Assembly (NCBI GenBank): GCA_945865315.1
Contig: CAMBDK010000015.1
Span: 1-40,546 of the forward strand
DNA from: Chitinophaga pinensis
GTDB taxonomy: Bacteria; Bacteroidota; Bacteroidia; 2-12-FULL-35-15
DNA: 40,546 bases
Reading direction: 5' to 3'
A model generated the notes under the pieces. It did not search any database. It was not told the origin of the DNA and saw only the letters and a program-made list of their open reading frames with translations. Positions 7,724 to 16,126 of this stretch are shown piece by piece. The first letter of the stretch is position 1, and each line of letters starts with the position of its first letter. The translations under genes were made by a program, and so were the position numbers.

Positions 7724-8890
7724 ATGAAAAAAATCATGTTGTTGGGTTCTGGCGAACTGGGTAAAGAATTAGTTATTGCATTAAAAAGATTAGGCCAATA
7801 TGTTGTTGCTGTTGATTCATACAACGATGCACCTGCACAACAAGTTGCTGACGAACGTGAAATTATTAATATGCTGGATGGAAATGAATTGGATAGAATA
7901 GTAGCAAAACACAAACCTGATATTGTAGTTCCAGAAATTGAAGCTATACGAACCGAACGTTTCTATGGTTACGAGCAGCAAGGCATACAAATAGTGCCAA
8001 GTTCAAAAGCTGCTAACTATACGATGAATCGTAAAGCTATACGTGATTTAGCCGCTAAGGAATTAGGATTAAAAACTGCAAAATATGAGTATGCTAATAG
8101 TTTGGATCAATTAATTACAGCTGTTGCTAAAGTTGGAATCCCATGCGTTGTTAAACCTTTAATGAGTTCGTCAGGAAAAGGCCAGTCAGTAATTAAGGGC
8201 GAAGAGGATATTTCAAAATCATGGGATTATGCACAGTCAGGTAAACGTGGTGATTATACCGAAGTTATAGTAGAAGCATTTGTAAAATTTAATTCTGAAA
8301 TAACATTGTTAACAATCACTCAAAAAAAAGGCATCACCTTATTTTGTCCTCCCATTGGTCACAGACAGGCTAGAGGAGATTTTCAAGAAAGTTGGCAACC
8401 AGCAGAAATACTTCAAGAACATTTAATTGAAGCGCAAATTATGGCTGATAAAGTTACAAAAGCATTAACTGGCTTTGGACTATGGGGTGTTGAATTTTTT
8501 CTTGCTGATGATGGCGTTTACTTTTCTGAATTATCCCCTCGTCCGCATGATACAGGGATGGTTACCCTTGCAGGCACGCAAAATTTTACTGAATTTGAAT
8601 TACATGCTAGAGCTATATTAGGTTTTCCAATTCCAGAAATTATTTTGGAAAGAGCTGGTGCAAGTGCCGTTATTTTAGCAGATAAGGATGGTATTAATCC
8701 CATCTATTCAGGCATTGAAAATGCATTAAATAACAAAAACTGTAATGTCGTTATTTTTGGCAAACCAATTACAAGGCCCTATCGGAGGATGGCTTTAGCC
8801 TTAACTTATGATAAATTGGGTACCCGCATTGATGCTGTAAAAAAGCGCGCGATAGAGATAGCTGGAATGGTTAAAGTAATTTCTAAATAA
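7724..8890 (+). CDS. purT: formate-dependent phosphoribosylglycinamide formyltransferase PurT
   Basis: 388 residues, close to the 392 of E. coli PurT. The N-terminal pre-ATP-grasp motif GSGELGKE (8-15), the ATP-grasp loop SSSGKGQS (148-155) and the [10 protein letters not shown] segment near residues 268-277 identify the family. PurT uses ATP and formate to convert GAR to formyl-GAR in de novo purine synthesis, an alternative to the folate-dependent PurN. The ATG at 7724 begins the conserved [11 protein letters not shown] start. It stands alone rather than in a pur operon; purB is 21 kb away. An all-AT inverted repeat just after the stop (8889-8910) lacks a T-tract and is a poor terminator. 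Confidence 0.96.
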   Translation: MKKIMLLGSGELGKELVIALKRLGQYVVAVDSYNDAPAQQVADEREIINMLDGNELDRIVAKHKPDIVVPEIEAIRTERFYGYEQQGIQIVPSSKAANYTMNRKAIRDLAAKELGLKTAKYEYANSLDQLITAVAKVGIPCVVKPLMSSSGKGQSVIKGEEDISKSWDYAQSGKRGDYTEVIVEAFVKFNSEITLLTITQKKGITLFCPPIGHRQARGDFQESWQPAEILQEHLIEAQIMADKVTKALTGFGLWGVEFFLADDGVYFSELSPRPHDTGMVTLAGTQNFTEFELHARAILGFPIPEIILERAGASAVILADKDGINPIYSGIENALNNKNCNVVIFGKPITRPYRRMALALTYDKLGTRIDAVKKRAIEIAGMVKVISK

Positions 8891-9061
8891 TATATTTAAA
8901 AAAATATATTCAATTTCACCTATTCTATTTTACAACAATATTTCTAATAAATAAAAATAAAATTTTAAAAGTCATGAGTTAATTTTTGAATTTTAAAATA
9001 TATAAAATTTAATTAAAATGTAAACTATCCTATTAAAATATTAAAAAAACAAGCTGAGCTA

Positions 9062-10093
9062 TTGCCTACAACAATTAACATAAATGAATTTATAGAATTA
9101 TCAAAAATTCACCCCATGCTGGATGTGCGCAGTCCAGCAGAATATGATTGTGGGCACATACAAGGGGCTTATTCATTACCTATATTTTCAAATGACGAAA
9201 GAGCAATTGTAGGCACAGCCTATAAAAATGAAAGCCGGGAGGCTGCTGTAGAAAAGGGATTAGCATTTTGGGGACCTAAAATGAAGGAACAAGTTGAAAA
9301 TGCGAAAAAAATAAATAATAATAAAACCTTTTTGGTTCATTGTTGGAGAGGAGGAATGAGAAGTTCAAGTTTAGCATGGCTATTAGAATTGTACGGTTTC
9401 AAAATTTATTTGCTACGAGGGGGCTATAAATCATTCAGAAGAAAAGTGTTAGAAAGTTTTGCTGAAGATAGAGAAATATTAATTTTAGGAGGAAAAACAG
9501 GTTCGTGTAAAACAATAATATTAAATAAATTAATGGCTTTAGGCATACAAGCCATTGATTTAGAGAGGCTAGCAAATCATAAGGGATCCTCCTTTGGTGC
9601 ATTGGGAGAAAAGCCTCAACCAACACAAGAAATGTTTGAAAACGAACTTTTTTTTCAATTGTATAAAACAGACAAAAGCAAAATTGTTTTGTTGGAGGAT
9701 GAAAGTGCGATGATTGGAAACAAAGTTATTCCTAAAATGTTTTTCGAAAAAATGAGAAACAACAATACATTTTTTCTTGATATTCCATTTGAAAATAGAT
9801 TAGAAAACATAACTATCGAATATGGGAAATACGAATCAACAGATCTAAAGGAAGCTATTAACAGAATCACAAAAAGGCTAGGAGGCCTAGCCACCAAAAT
9901 TGCATTAGAAGCTATTGACAATGGTGATTTTAAAACAGCATTTGAAATTTGTTTAGCATATTATGATAAAACATATGAATATGGAAAAAACAAACGCGCA
10001 CCCGAAACTATTACTAATTGCACCTTCGATAAATTTAATATAGATAGTATTGCTCAGGAAATAATAAAAAAAATAAGTTGTTTACCCTTGTAA
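9062..10093 (+). CDS. mnmH: tRNA 2-selenouridine synthase MnmH (SelU/YbbB)
   Basis: 343 residues. An N-terminal rhodanese domain (LDVRSPAEY at 20-28) carries the active-site Cys in HCWRGGMRS (93-101, C94). It is followed by a P-loop domain with GGKTGSCKT (143-151). This is the exact two-domain plan of MnmH, which converts 2-thiouridine at the wobble position of Lys, Glu and Gln tRNAs to 2-selenouridine through a geranylated intermediate, using selenophosphate. The start is a TTG: an in-frame stop at 9014-9016 and no ATG between leave it as the best choice, and it gives the expected MPTTININEF beginning. selD follows 79 bp downstream and provides its selenium donor, so the two probably form an operon. 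Confidence 0.95.
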   Translation: MPTTININEFIELSKIHPMLDVRSPAEYDCGHIQGAYSLPIFSNDERAIVGTAYKNESREAAVEKGLAFWGPKMKEQVENAKKINNNKTFLVHCWRGGMRSSSLAWLLELYGFKIYLLRGGYKSFRRKVLESFAEDREILILGGKTGSCKTIILNKLMALGIQAIDLERLANHKGSSFGALGEKPQPTQEMFENELFFQLYKTDKSKIVLLEDESAMIGNKVIPKMFFEKMRNNNTFFLDIPFENRLENITIEYGKYESTDLKEAINRITKRLGGLATKIALEAIDNGDFKTAFEICLAYYDKTYEYGKNKRAPETITNCTFDKFNIDSIAQEIIKKISCLPL

Positions 10094-10172
10094 ATTAAAA
10101 TTGTTACACGAAAATTATTTAACCAGTAAAAAATATTTTTTAAATCATAAATTCTAATTATAACCAAATAGT

Positions 10173-11219
10173 ATGTTAATTAATGAAAAAATAAAACTTA
10201 CACAATTTAGCCATGGTGCTGGGTGCGGCTGCAAAATTGCTCCAGGAGTTTTAGACGAGATTTTAAAATCAAATATTATTTCACCAAAAAATGAAAAATT
10301 AATAGTTGGAAATAGTAGTAAAGATGATGCCGCAGTATTTGATATTGGCAATGGAAAAGGAATGGTAAGTACTACTGATTTTTTTATGCCCATCGTAGAT
10401 GATGCCATCGATTTTGGTAAAATTGCTGCTGCAAATGCAATTAGTGATGTATATGCTATGGGGGGAAAACCTTTAATGGCAATAGCTATTCTTGGTTGGC
10501 CAATTAATAAGCTGCCAACCGAATTAGCCCAAGAAGTTATTGATGGTGCACGTATTATTTGTGCTGAAGCAGGAATACCGCTTGCTGGTGGACACAGTAT
10601 TGATAGCCCTGAGCCTATTTTTGGGCTTTCTGTTAGTGGTTTAGTAGAATTGAAAAATTTAAAAAGGAACAACACTTCAAAATGTGGTGATTTAATTTAC
10701 ATTACAAAAAATATAGGTGTTGGAATATATTCTACAGCTATTAAAAGAGGCGTATTGAAAGAGGAACATAATGGAATTGCCACAGAACAAATGATGAAAT
10801 TAAATAAAATTGGTGAAAAAGTGGCACTATTAAAAGGAGTTACAGCGATGACAGATGTAACTGGATTTGGCTTGTTAGGCCATTTAATTGAAATGTGTGA
10901 AGGTGCAAATTTATCAGCTGATATTAATTATGCTAAAGTCCCATTGCTTAAAGATTTAACTTATTATACAGACATGATGTGTGTTCCCGATAATTGCTTC
11001 CGTAACTGGAGTAGCTACGACCCTAAAGTATCTGGAATATCTGGCGAATCGCTACTTACCCTTTGCGATCCTCAAACAAATGGTGGTTTATTGATTACTG
11101 TTAATCCAAATTCAAAACATGAATTTGAGCAACTATTGATGAAGGAGGGCTTAGAACAATTTGCATCCCCTATAGGAGAAATGAAAACCAGAGCTGAAAA
11201 AACTGTTTTTATAGCTTAA
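10173..11219 (+). CDS. selD: selenide, water dikinase (selenophosphate synthetase)
   Basis: 348 residues, the normal SelD length. The N-terminal glycine-rich loop SHGAGCGCK (13-21) contains the catalytic Cys (C18, equal to E. coli C17) and Lys (K21). This is a cysteine enzyme, not a selenoprotein. DDAAVFDIG (about 51-59) and later Asp-rich motifs give the AIR-synthase-like ATP/Mg fold. It makes selenophosphate from selenide and ATP. With mnmH directly upstream and no selA, selB or tRNA-Sec in the window, the pair points to selenium use in tRNA. The stop codon TAA at 11217-11219 lies inside the terminal repeat of the element that begins at 11216, so the element abuts or has replaced the natural 3' end. 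Confidence 0.96.
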   Translation: MLINEKIKLTQFSHGAGCGCKIAPGVLDEILKSNIISPKNEKLIVGNSSKDDAAVFDIGNGKGMVSTTDFFMPIVDDAIDFGKIAAANAISDVYAMGGKPLMAIAILGWPINKLPTELAQEVIDGARIICAEAGIPLAGGHSIDSPEPIFGLSVSGLVELKNLKRNNTSKCGDLIYITKNIGVGIYSTAIKRGVLKEEHNGIATEQMMKLNKIGEKVALLKGVTAMTDVTGFGLLGHLIEMCEGANLSADINYAKVPLLKDLTYYTDMMCVPDNCFRNWSSYDPKVSGISGESLLTLCDPQTNGGLLITVNPNSKHEFEQLLMKEGLEQFASPIGEMKTRAEKTVFIA

Positions 11220-11460
11220 TTAGTGTCTGTCCATAGAGTCAAACATTTTCAAATTATGCAAATTTTAAGCTTCAGAATTCTGGATTTCAAATTTTTGAAC
11301 CAAAATTGTTTTGTTTGAAATAAAGCCAATAACGGTAGTCATTGCTAGGCTTTTTTAGCCGAAGCAATCTCCTATATTGGTTTGAGATTGCTTCAGTCGT
11401 ACCTCCTTCGCAATAAAGTTCTAAGTTTAAATGCCGACTCTATTTACAGGCACTAATTAA
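11216..11460 (+). repeat. MITE-like element with terminal inverted repeats, copy 1
   Basis: A 245-bp non-coding element. Its ends are imperfect 25-bp terminal inverted repeats beginning TTAATTAGTG and ending in the complement (22 of 25 positions match by eye). The centre is a second palindrome, GAAGCAATCTC against GAGATTGCTTC, within a longer imperfect hairpin containing GTCATTGC on one side and TCGCAAT on the other, a motif seen widely dispersed in Bacteroidota genomes (recalled, not searched). A copy about nine-tenths identical lies inverted at 26640-26887. No transposase frame is inside. The hairpin may also act as a terminator after selD. Confidence 0.85.
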
Positions 11461-11615
11461 TTGATAATTTTCACTTAAAAATATTATTTAAAGGAATCAA
11501 TGAAAATATTTGAATATTAAATTTGATTTCGGTATCATTGCATATGATAATTGTGTTGTATATTTTATCTGTTTGCCCTTTTGAAAAGTTGTGCAATATT
11601 TAAAATTGAGATTAG

Positions 11616-11623
11616 TAAATTTG
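11616..11623 (+). promoter_or_regulatory. candidate -7 box for the nSTAND1 gene
   Basis: TAAATTTG matches TAnnTTTG exactly and lies 14 bp before the ATG at 11638. The nearest TTG upstream (11589-11591) is 24 bases away, longer than usual. The position supports 11638 rather than an upstream in-frame ATG at 11551 as the start. Confidence 0.4.
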
Positions 11624-11637
11624 ATTTTTATCTTAAA

Positions 11638-14600
11638 ATGTTAGAAAAAAACATATGCCCTTATCCTGGTCTTCGTCCATTTAACGAGGATGAGTCGGTA
11701 TTTTATAAAGGGAGAGAAGATCATATCAACACTATTATTTCTCAATTACAAGAGAAAAAATTTTTAATGGTTACTGGCGCCTCGGGAGATGGTAAGTCTT
11801 CTCTTATTTATGCCGGATTAATTCCTCGCTCTCGTGCTGGTTTTTTTAAAGCTCAATTTAACAATTGGATAGTTGCAGATTTCAAGCCAGAAAGAGCCCC
11901 ATTATCAAATTTAGCAATTACCCTAAACAAACACCTTAGTTTTGATGATGTCAAAGAATTAGAAGAAAACCTTAGCTATGGCTTTTCTTCATTGGTGAAA
12001 ATTTATAAGGAGTCGAAGTTTTATGTAAACCAAGACAATATAAAACTGAATGATAATGACACTCCAATTAATAAGGAGATCTCCAATAAAGGGGCCAACC
12101 TATTAATTCTAATTGATCAGTTCGAAGAACTTTTTACCAATGCAGAAAATTTCAATATCGGAAAACCTTCCCTGCAAGCAATCACACTTATTAATTTAAT
12201 AATTGAAACAACTCAATTAGCTGAGAAAGAAAATTTGCCCATTTATATTGTTTGCACCATGCGTTCGGATTATATAGGTGATTGTGCAGCTTTTAAAGGA
12301 CTTCCAGAACTTATTGTTTATAGTCAATTTTTTGTCCCTCGGCTAAAACGCCAAGAAATACATCGTGCTATTCTGGAGCCGGCAAATCTTTCTGGCAATA
12401 AAATAAACAATCGTTTAATTGAAAGATTAATAAATGAATTGGGGGATGGCATAGATCAACTTCCTATATTACAGCACGCCCTTAACCGTATTTGGAAATC
12501 TCATATTGACGATGGAGCAAAAGAAATGGACATCCTTCACTACGCAAAAGTTGGTGGACTTGATGCTGCATTACTGCCAGAAGATCAAAAAACTATATAT
12601 AACGAATGGATTAAAAACCAACCTTTATTTAAATTAAATATTTTAAAAAACCCTTCTTTAGGTAATGTGTTAAATGCCCATGCCCGTGAACTTTTTGAAT
12701 CATCTGTTGCATATTATTGTAAACATATTAATGAGAAAGTAACTACAACAGAGGCCCATAAAATTTTACAGAAAATATTCACATGTCTTACTAAAGTTAA
12801 TGATGGCCGTGCTGTAAGAAATCGTTCTACAGTAAAAGAAATAAAGCAAATAATCGGAAGTGATATTGATAATGTATTAATTGAGGGATTAGTTAATTCA
12901 TTCAGGGAATCAGGTAATACATTGCTAAAACCTTTTATTAACAATGACGAAAAAAATCATTTATTGCTAGATGATGATATACTAGATATAACTCACGAAT
13001 CATTAATAAGAAACTGGGCTGAACTTACAGAATGGACAAAAGAAGACCACGAACAAGTATTAGTCTTAAATGATTTTAAAAAACAAGTAGAAAGATGGGA
13101 AATTACAAATCGTTCAAAAGATTTTTTGCTTACCATAGGCTCTTTAAGCTACTTTAAAACATGGTTTGAAACTATTAATCCAAATAAATACTTAGCCGCT
13201 AAATACGATTCATCTAGCAAAGCGCCTGAGCAAAAAATAAATGAAGCTGCCATATTTATTAATTCAGCAATCGATTACCTTGAATTAAGTGAGTCTACTA
13301 TTAAGAAAAAACGCAAAGCAATAGCAATAATTTCAACGCTAATGATATTGGTTCTCTTAGGATTTACCTCTTGGGCGTTTTGGGAAAGGAATAAAGCGGT
13401 GGACCAACAAGTAATTGCTAATATTAAAACCGTGGAGGCGAAAAATGCCGAAAAACTTGCACTTAATTCAGAACGCATTGCACTAAAAGCGAAAAATGCA
13501 GCACTTTTTTTAAAAGAAAAAGCCGAAATAAGTGAGAAATTTGCCCAAAAGGTAAAGCGTCAAGCCGAACTGTCAAATATAGAAGCCATAAATGCTAAAG
13601 GTATTGCTGAAATAGAAAAACGAAACGCACAAAAACAAACTAATGTTGCAAAAACAGAAAAAGATAATGCAGAACGAGAAAAAACAAAAGCAGAACAAGA
13701 AAAAATAAAAGCAGAACAAGAAAAAACAAAAGCAGAAAAAGCAGAATTAAAATCAAGGAAACTGAAACTTCTTTCCATCGCTCAAAATCTAGCTTTAAAA
13801 TCAACCCTTTATAAGAAAAATATTAACCTGAGCGGCCAGCTTGCTTTACAAGCATTTATGTTTAATAAAAATAACGGTGGATTAGAGGAAGATCAGGTTA
13901 TTTATGAAGGACTAAGAAATGCATATTCCTTATTAGATAGTAGTAAAAGTTTAAATGTTTTTCGTCCAGCAATGGAAATAAGAGCATTGAAAGAAACCAA
14001 CAATATGATTATTTCAGCTAGCTTGGATGGTAAATTATACAAACAAAATAATAATTCAGGCCCTATCAACCTCTTTTCGGAAATTAAATTTACAAGTCCT
14101 ATTAATACTTTATATTTTGGAGAAAACAATAAATATTTTGTTACTGCACATGATAATTATTCCATTTCTTTATGGGACATTAAAACTGTATTAAATAATA
14201 CAGAAAACAAAATTCTAAATCCCAATGAATTGAAAGGTCATAATGGTTTGGTGCGTTCTATTTCATTTAGCTCAAATGCTAATTTCATAGCAACTGGTGG
14301 TAAAGACAGCTCCATTATTATTTGGAATATAAAGGAGCAAACAACTTTACAAGTAAAAAAAATAAAAGCTTCCGCCGCTATAAAATATTTAATTTATTCT
14401 GCTAATGATCTCGAATTAATTGCTGCCCAAGAGGATGGAAAAATTGTAATGTTTAATATTAGTGGTGGAGAAGAAAAAATAGTGTCAAATAATATGTTTA
14501 ACAAACCATTGTGTATGGCAATAAATAAACTTGAAAATAAACTCCTAGTTGGATTTTCAGACGGCACTATTATTAACTTTGACTTGGACTTTAAAGATAT

Positions 14601-14988
14601 AAATAAAATAAATAAAGTTGAATTTAAGGCCCATTCAGCAGCTATAGAAAATATAGTATTCAATAATAATTTTACAATGGTGGCTTCCACAGCTTCTGAT
14701 AAATCAGTAAAGTTTTATAATTATAATGCATACTTCGAAAATATTAATTCAACAGGCAAATCAATCGATTTAAAAAACAATAATAGCAAAGTAAAAAGTA
14801 TTATATTTACTTCTGACAATAAAATTATTGCTGCTTGTTCAGATAAAGTTATAAAAATTTGGGAAACTTCAAGTGAAAAACTAGTGGAGAATATTTGCTC
14901 CTTATTAACAGCGAAAATAACAGAAGCAGATTGGAAATTAATTGTTGATGAAGATATACAATTTGAAAAAACTTGTAAGGAATTATAA
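11638..14988 (+). CDS. nSTAND1 NTPase with transmembrane helix, coiled coil and WD40 repeats
   Basis: 1116 residues from the ATG at 11638, which places the nSTAND1 opening motif CPYPGLRPF at residue 7. The STAND NTPase has Walker A GASGDGKSS (47-55), Walker B LLILIDQFEELF (155-166), TMRSDY (207-212) and DQLPILQHAL (273-282), followed by ITHESLIRNW (451-460). A single transmembrane helix (about 561-582) leads into a long Lys/Glu/Ala coiled coil (about 585-705), then WD40-type repeats from about 775 to 1100 (for example SIIIWNI and VIKIWE ends). STAND proteins are nucleotide-driven switches that oligomerise on ligand sensing. With one TM, the NTPase is predicted in the cytoplasm and the coiled coil and propeller in the periplasm. 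No catalytic effector domain is fused, so the output must come from partners. Co-directional with the barrel and Kelch genes downstream. Confidence 0.9.
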   Translation: MLEKNICPYPGLRPFNEDESVFYKGREDHINTIISQLQEKKFLMVTGASGDGKSSLIYAGLIPRSRAGFFKAQFNNWIVADFKPERAPLSNLAITLNKHLSFDDVKELEENLSYGFSSLVKIYKESKFYVNQDNIKLNDNDTPINKEISNKGANLLILIDQFEELFTNAENFNIGKPSLQAITLINLIIETTQLAEKENLPIYIVCTMRSDYIGDCAAFKGLPELIVYSQFFVPRLKRQEIHRAILEPANLSGNKINNRLIERLINELGDGIDQLPILQHALNRIWKSHIDDGAKEMDILHYAKVGGLDAALLPEDQKTIYNEWIKNQPLFKLNILKNPSLGNVLNAHARELFESSVAYYCKHINEKVTTTEAHKILQKIFTCLTKVNDGRAVRNRSTVKEIKQIIGSDIDNVLIEGLVNSFRESGNTLLKPFINNDEKNHLLLDDDILDITHESLIRNWAELTEWTKEDHEQVLVLNDFKKQVERWEITNRSKDFLLTIGSLSYFKTWFETINPNKYLAAKYDSSSKAPEQKINEAAIFINSAIDYLELSESTIKKKRKAIAIISTLMILVLLGFTSWAFWERNKAVDQQVIANIKTVEAKNAEKLALNSERIALKAKNAALFLKEKAEISEKFAQKVKRQAELSNIEAINAKGIAEIEKRNAQKQTNVAKTEKDNAEREKTKAEQEKIKAEQEKTKAEKAELKSRKLKLLSIAQNLALKSTLYKKNINLSGQLALQAFMFNKNNGGLEEDQVIYEGLRNAYSLLDSSKSLNVFRPAMEIRALKETNNMIISASLDGKLYKQNNNSGPINLFSEIKFTSPINTLYFGENNKYFVTAHDNYSISLWDIKTVLNNTENKILNPNELKGHNGLVRSISFSSNANFIATGGKDSSIIIWNIKEQTTLQVKKIKASAAIKYLIYSANDLELIAAQEDGKIVMFNISGGEEKIVSNNMFNKPLCMAINKLENKLLVGFSDGTIINFDLDFKDINKINKVEFKAHSAAIENIVFNNNFTMVASTASDKSVKFYNYNAYFENINSTGKSIDLKNNNSKVKSIIFTSDNKIIAACSDKVIKIWETSSEKLVENICSLLTAKITEADWKLIVDEDIQFEKTCKEL
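13669..13740 (+). repeat. 21-bp tandem repeat inside the coiled-coil coding region
   Basis: Three near-perfect 21-bp units (13669-13689, 13690-13710, 13711-13731) plus a partial fourth encode the heptad AEQEKTK and variants. Units differ at one or two bases. This kind of array can change in copy number by slippage, lengthening or shortening the coiled coil of the nSTAND1 protein in whole heptads. Confidence 0.85.
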
Positions 14989-15055
14989 TAACACTTTTCA
15001 TCATTATTGTTTTTTATTTACTGCATAACTGGATCTTACTTATTTACAATTTATT

Positions 15056-16126
15056 ATGATGCGTATTTTACTTTTATCATTATTTTTTATTGCAGGCTTG
15101 ACATTAATTTCAAAGTCACAAAATAATTGTGAGCAAAATTTAAAACAAGCAGAAGAGTTATATAAAGATGGGGATTACGATAATGGCATATTAATTCTCG
15201 AAAAACTATTTACACAATGTAGCTTTTCAAATAAAAAAAAGGAAGAAGCTTTAGAGCTGCTTACAAAATTTTATCTTGAACAGGATAACCTTAAGGAATC
15301 AGATGCTGCCATGCGCAAACTATTAGATAACAATCCCCATTATGAAATAAAAGAAATAGATAGCCACGAAGATTTTAATATTTTATTAAGTAAATTTGTC
15401 ATTCACCCTTTATTAACCATTGGCATTCGAAATGCCGCTCTGGAAACAGAAATAAAAATTATAAAAACATATTCTATACTTGATAATATTGATTATAACT
15501 ATAGTTATAAAACAACTAAAACAATTCCATTATATCACCTTTGGGCTGAATATCAATTTAAAAAAAAACTCGCTATAGCTATTGATTTTATTACTTTTAA
15601 TTTAATGTATAAAAGAGAATTTAGTGATAATAGTGATTGGACTATGAATTTTAATGAAACCTTATCTTTTATAGAAATCCCTGTAAATTTTAAAAAATAT
15701 TTCTTTTTAGGTAAAAATATAATTCCATATGCAAGTTTAGGATTAGGATATTTAAGGATTGTAAAAGCGCAGGGGAATGCTGATATAAAATATACAAAGT
15801 TGGATTTTTTTAATGGGGAATCTACTGCTTATAATACTAATTCTGGGAATATGGACTTGCTTGAAATGAGAAATAAAAACAATTGCGAAATTTTAGCCGG
15901 CGCCGGTATTGGTTATAAGTTTATGAATTTAGGTATTTTTATTGATGCTAGATACAGCAAAGGATTAAATAGCCTTACTAACTCATCGAAACGATTTAAT
16001 AATTCAACACTAATAAATGATTATTATTATATAGATAATTCTATAAAATTAAACAAATATGAATTAGGCATTTCTATATCCTATACTTTTGTAAACTCTA
16101 TTAAAAAGTACGATAATGTTAAATAA
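15056..16126 (+). CDS. TPR-like/outer-membrane beta-barrel protein
   Basis: 356 residues with a signal peptide (MMRILLLSLFFIAGLTLISK). Residues about 24-115 are helical and TPR-like (AEELYKDGDYDNGILILEKL, then AMRKLLDNNPHYEI). From about 118 onward the sequence alternates aromatic and polar residues in short strands ending ELGISISYTF, typical of a small outer-membrane barrel of the PorT/opacity type. The junction IHPLLTIGIRNA is where similar Bacteroidota proteins pass from TPR to barrel. The gene starts 67 bp after the nSTAND1 stop and overlaps the Kelch lipoprotein gene by 11 bp, implying one transcript. Likely role: the outer-membrane partner of the nSTAND1 protein, with the TPR part in the periplasm (inference from context). 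No enzymatic motif seen. Confidence 0.7.
   Translation: MMRILLLSLFFIAGLTLISKSQNNCEQNLKQAEELYKDGDYDNGILILEKLFTQCSFSNKKKEEALELLTKFYLEQDNLKESDAAMRKLLDNNPHYEIKEIDSHEDFNILLSKFVIHPLLTIGIRNAALETEIKIIKTYSILDNIDYNYSYKTTKTIPLYHLWAEYQFKKKLAIAIDFITFNLMYKREFSDNSDWTMNFNETLSFIEIPVNFKKYFFLGKNIIPYASLGLGYLRIVKAQGNADIKYTKLDFFNGESTAYNTNSGNMDLLEMRNKNNCEILAGAGIGYKFMNLGIFIDARYSKGLNSLTNSSKRFNNSTLINDYYYIDNSIKLNKYELGISISYTFVNSIKKYDNVK

Noticed and set aside
10154-10675. 173-codon open frame on the minus strand
   Set aside because: It lies antisense to the conserved N-terminal half of selD and its translation shows no domain; the selD frame carries the catalytic motifs.
11551-11637. Upstream in-frame extension of the nSTAND1 protein by 29 residues
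   Set aside because: The extension precedes the conserved N-terminal motif by too much, and a TAAATTTG promoter box lies inside it.
11638-14988. High-affinity carbon uptake protein Hat/HatR label often attached to such proteins
   Set aside because: The domains visible are nSTAND1 NTPase, TM, coiled coil and WD40; nothing indicates carbon uptake.
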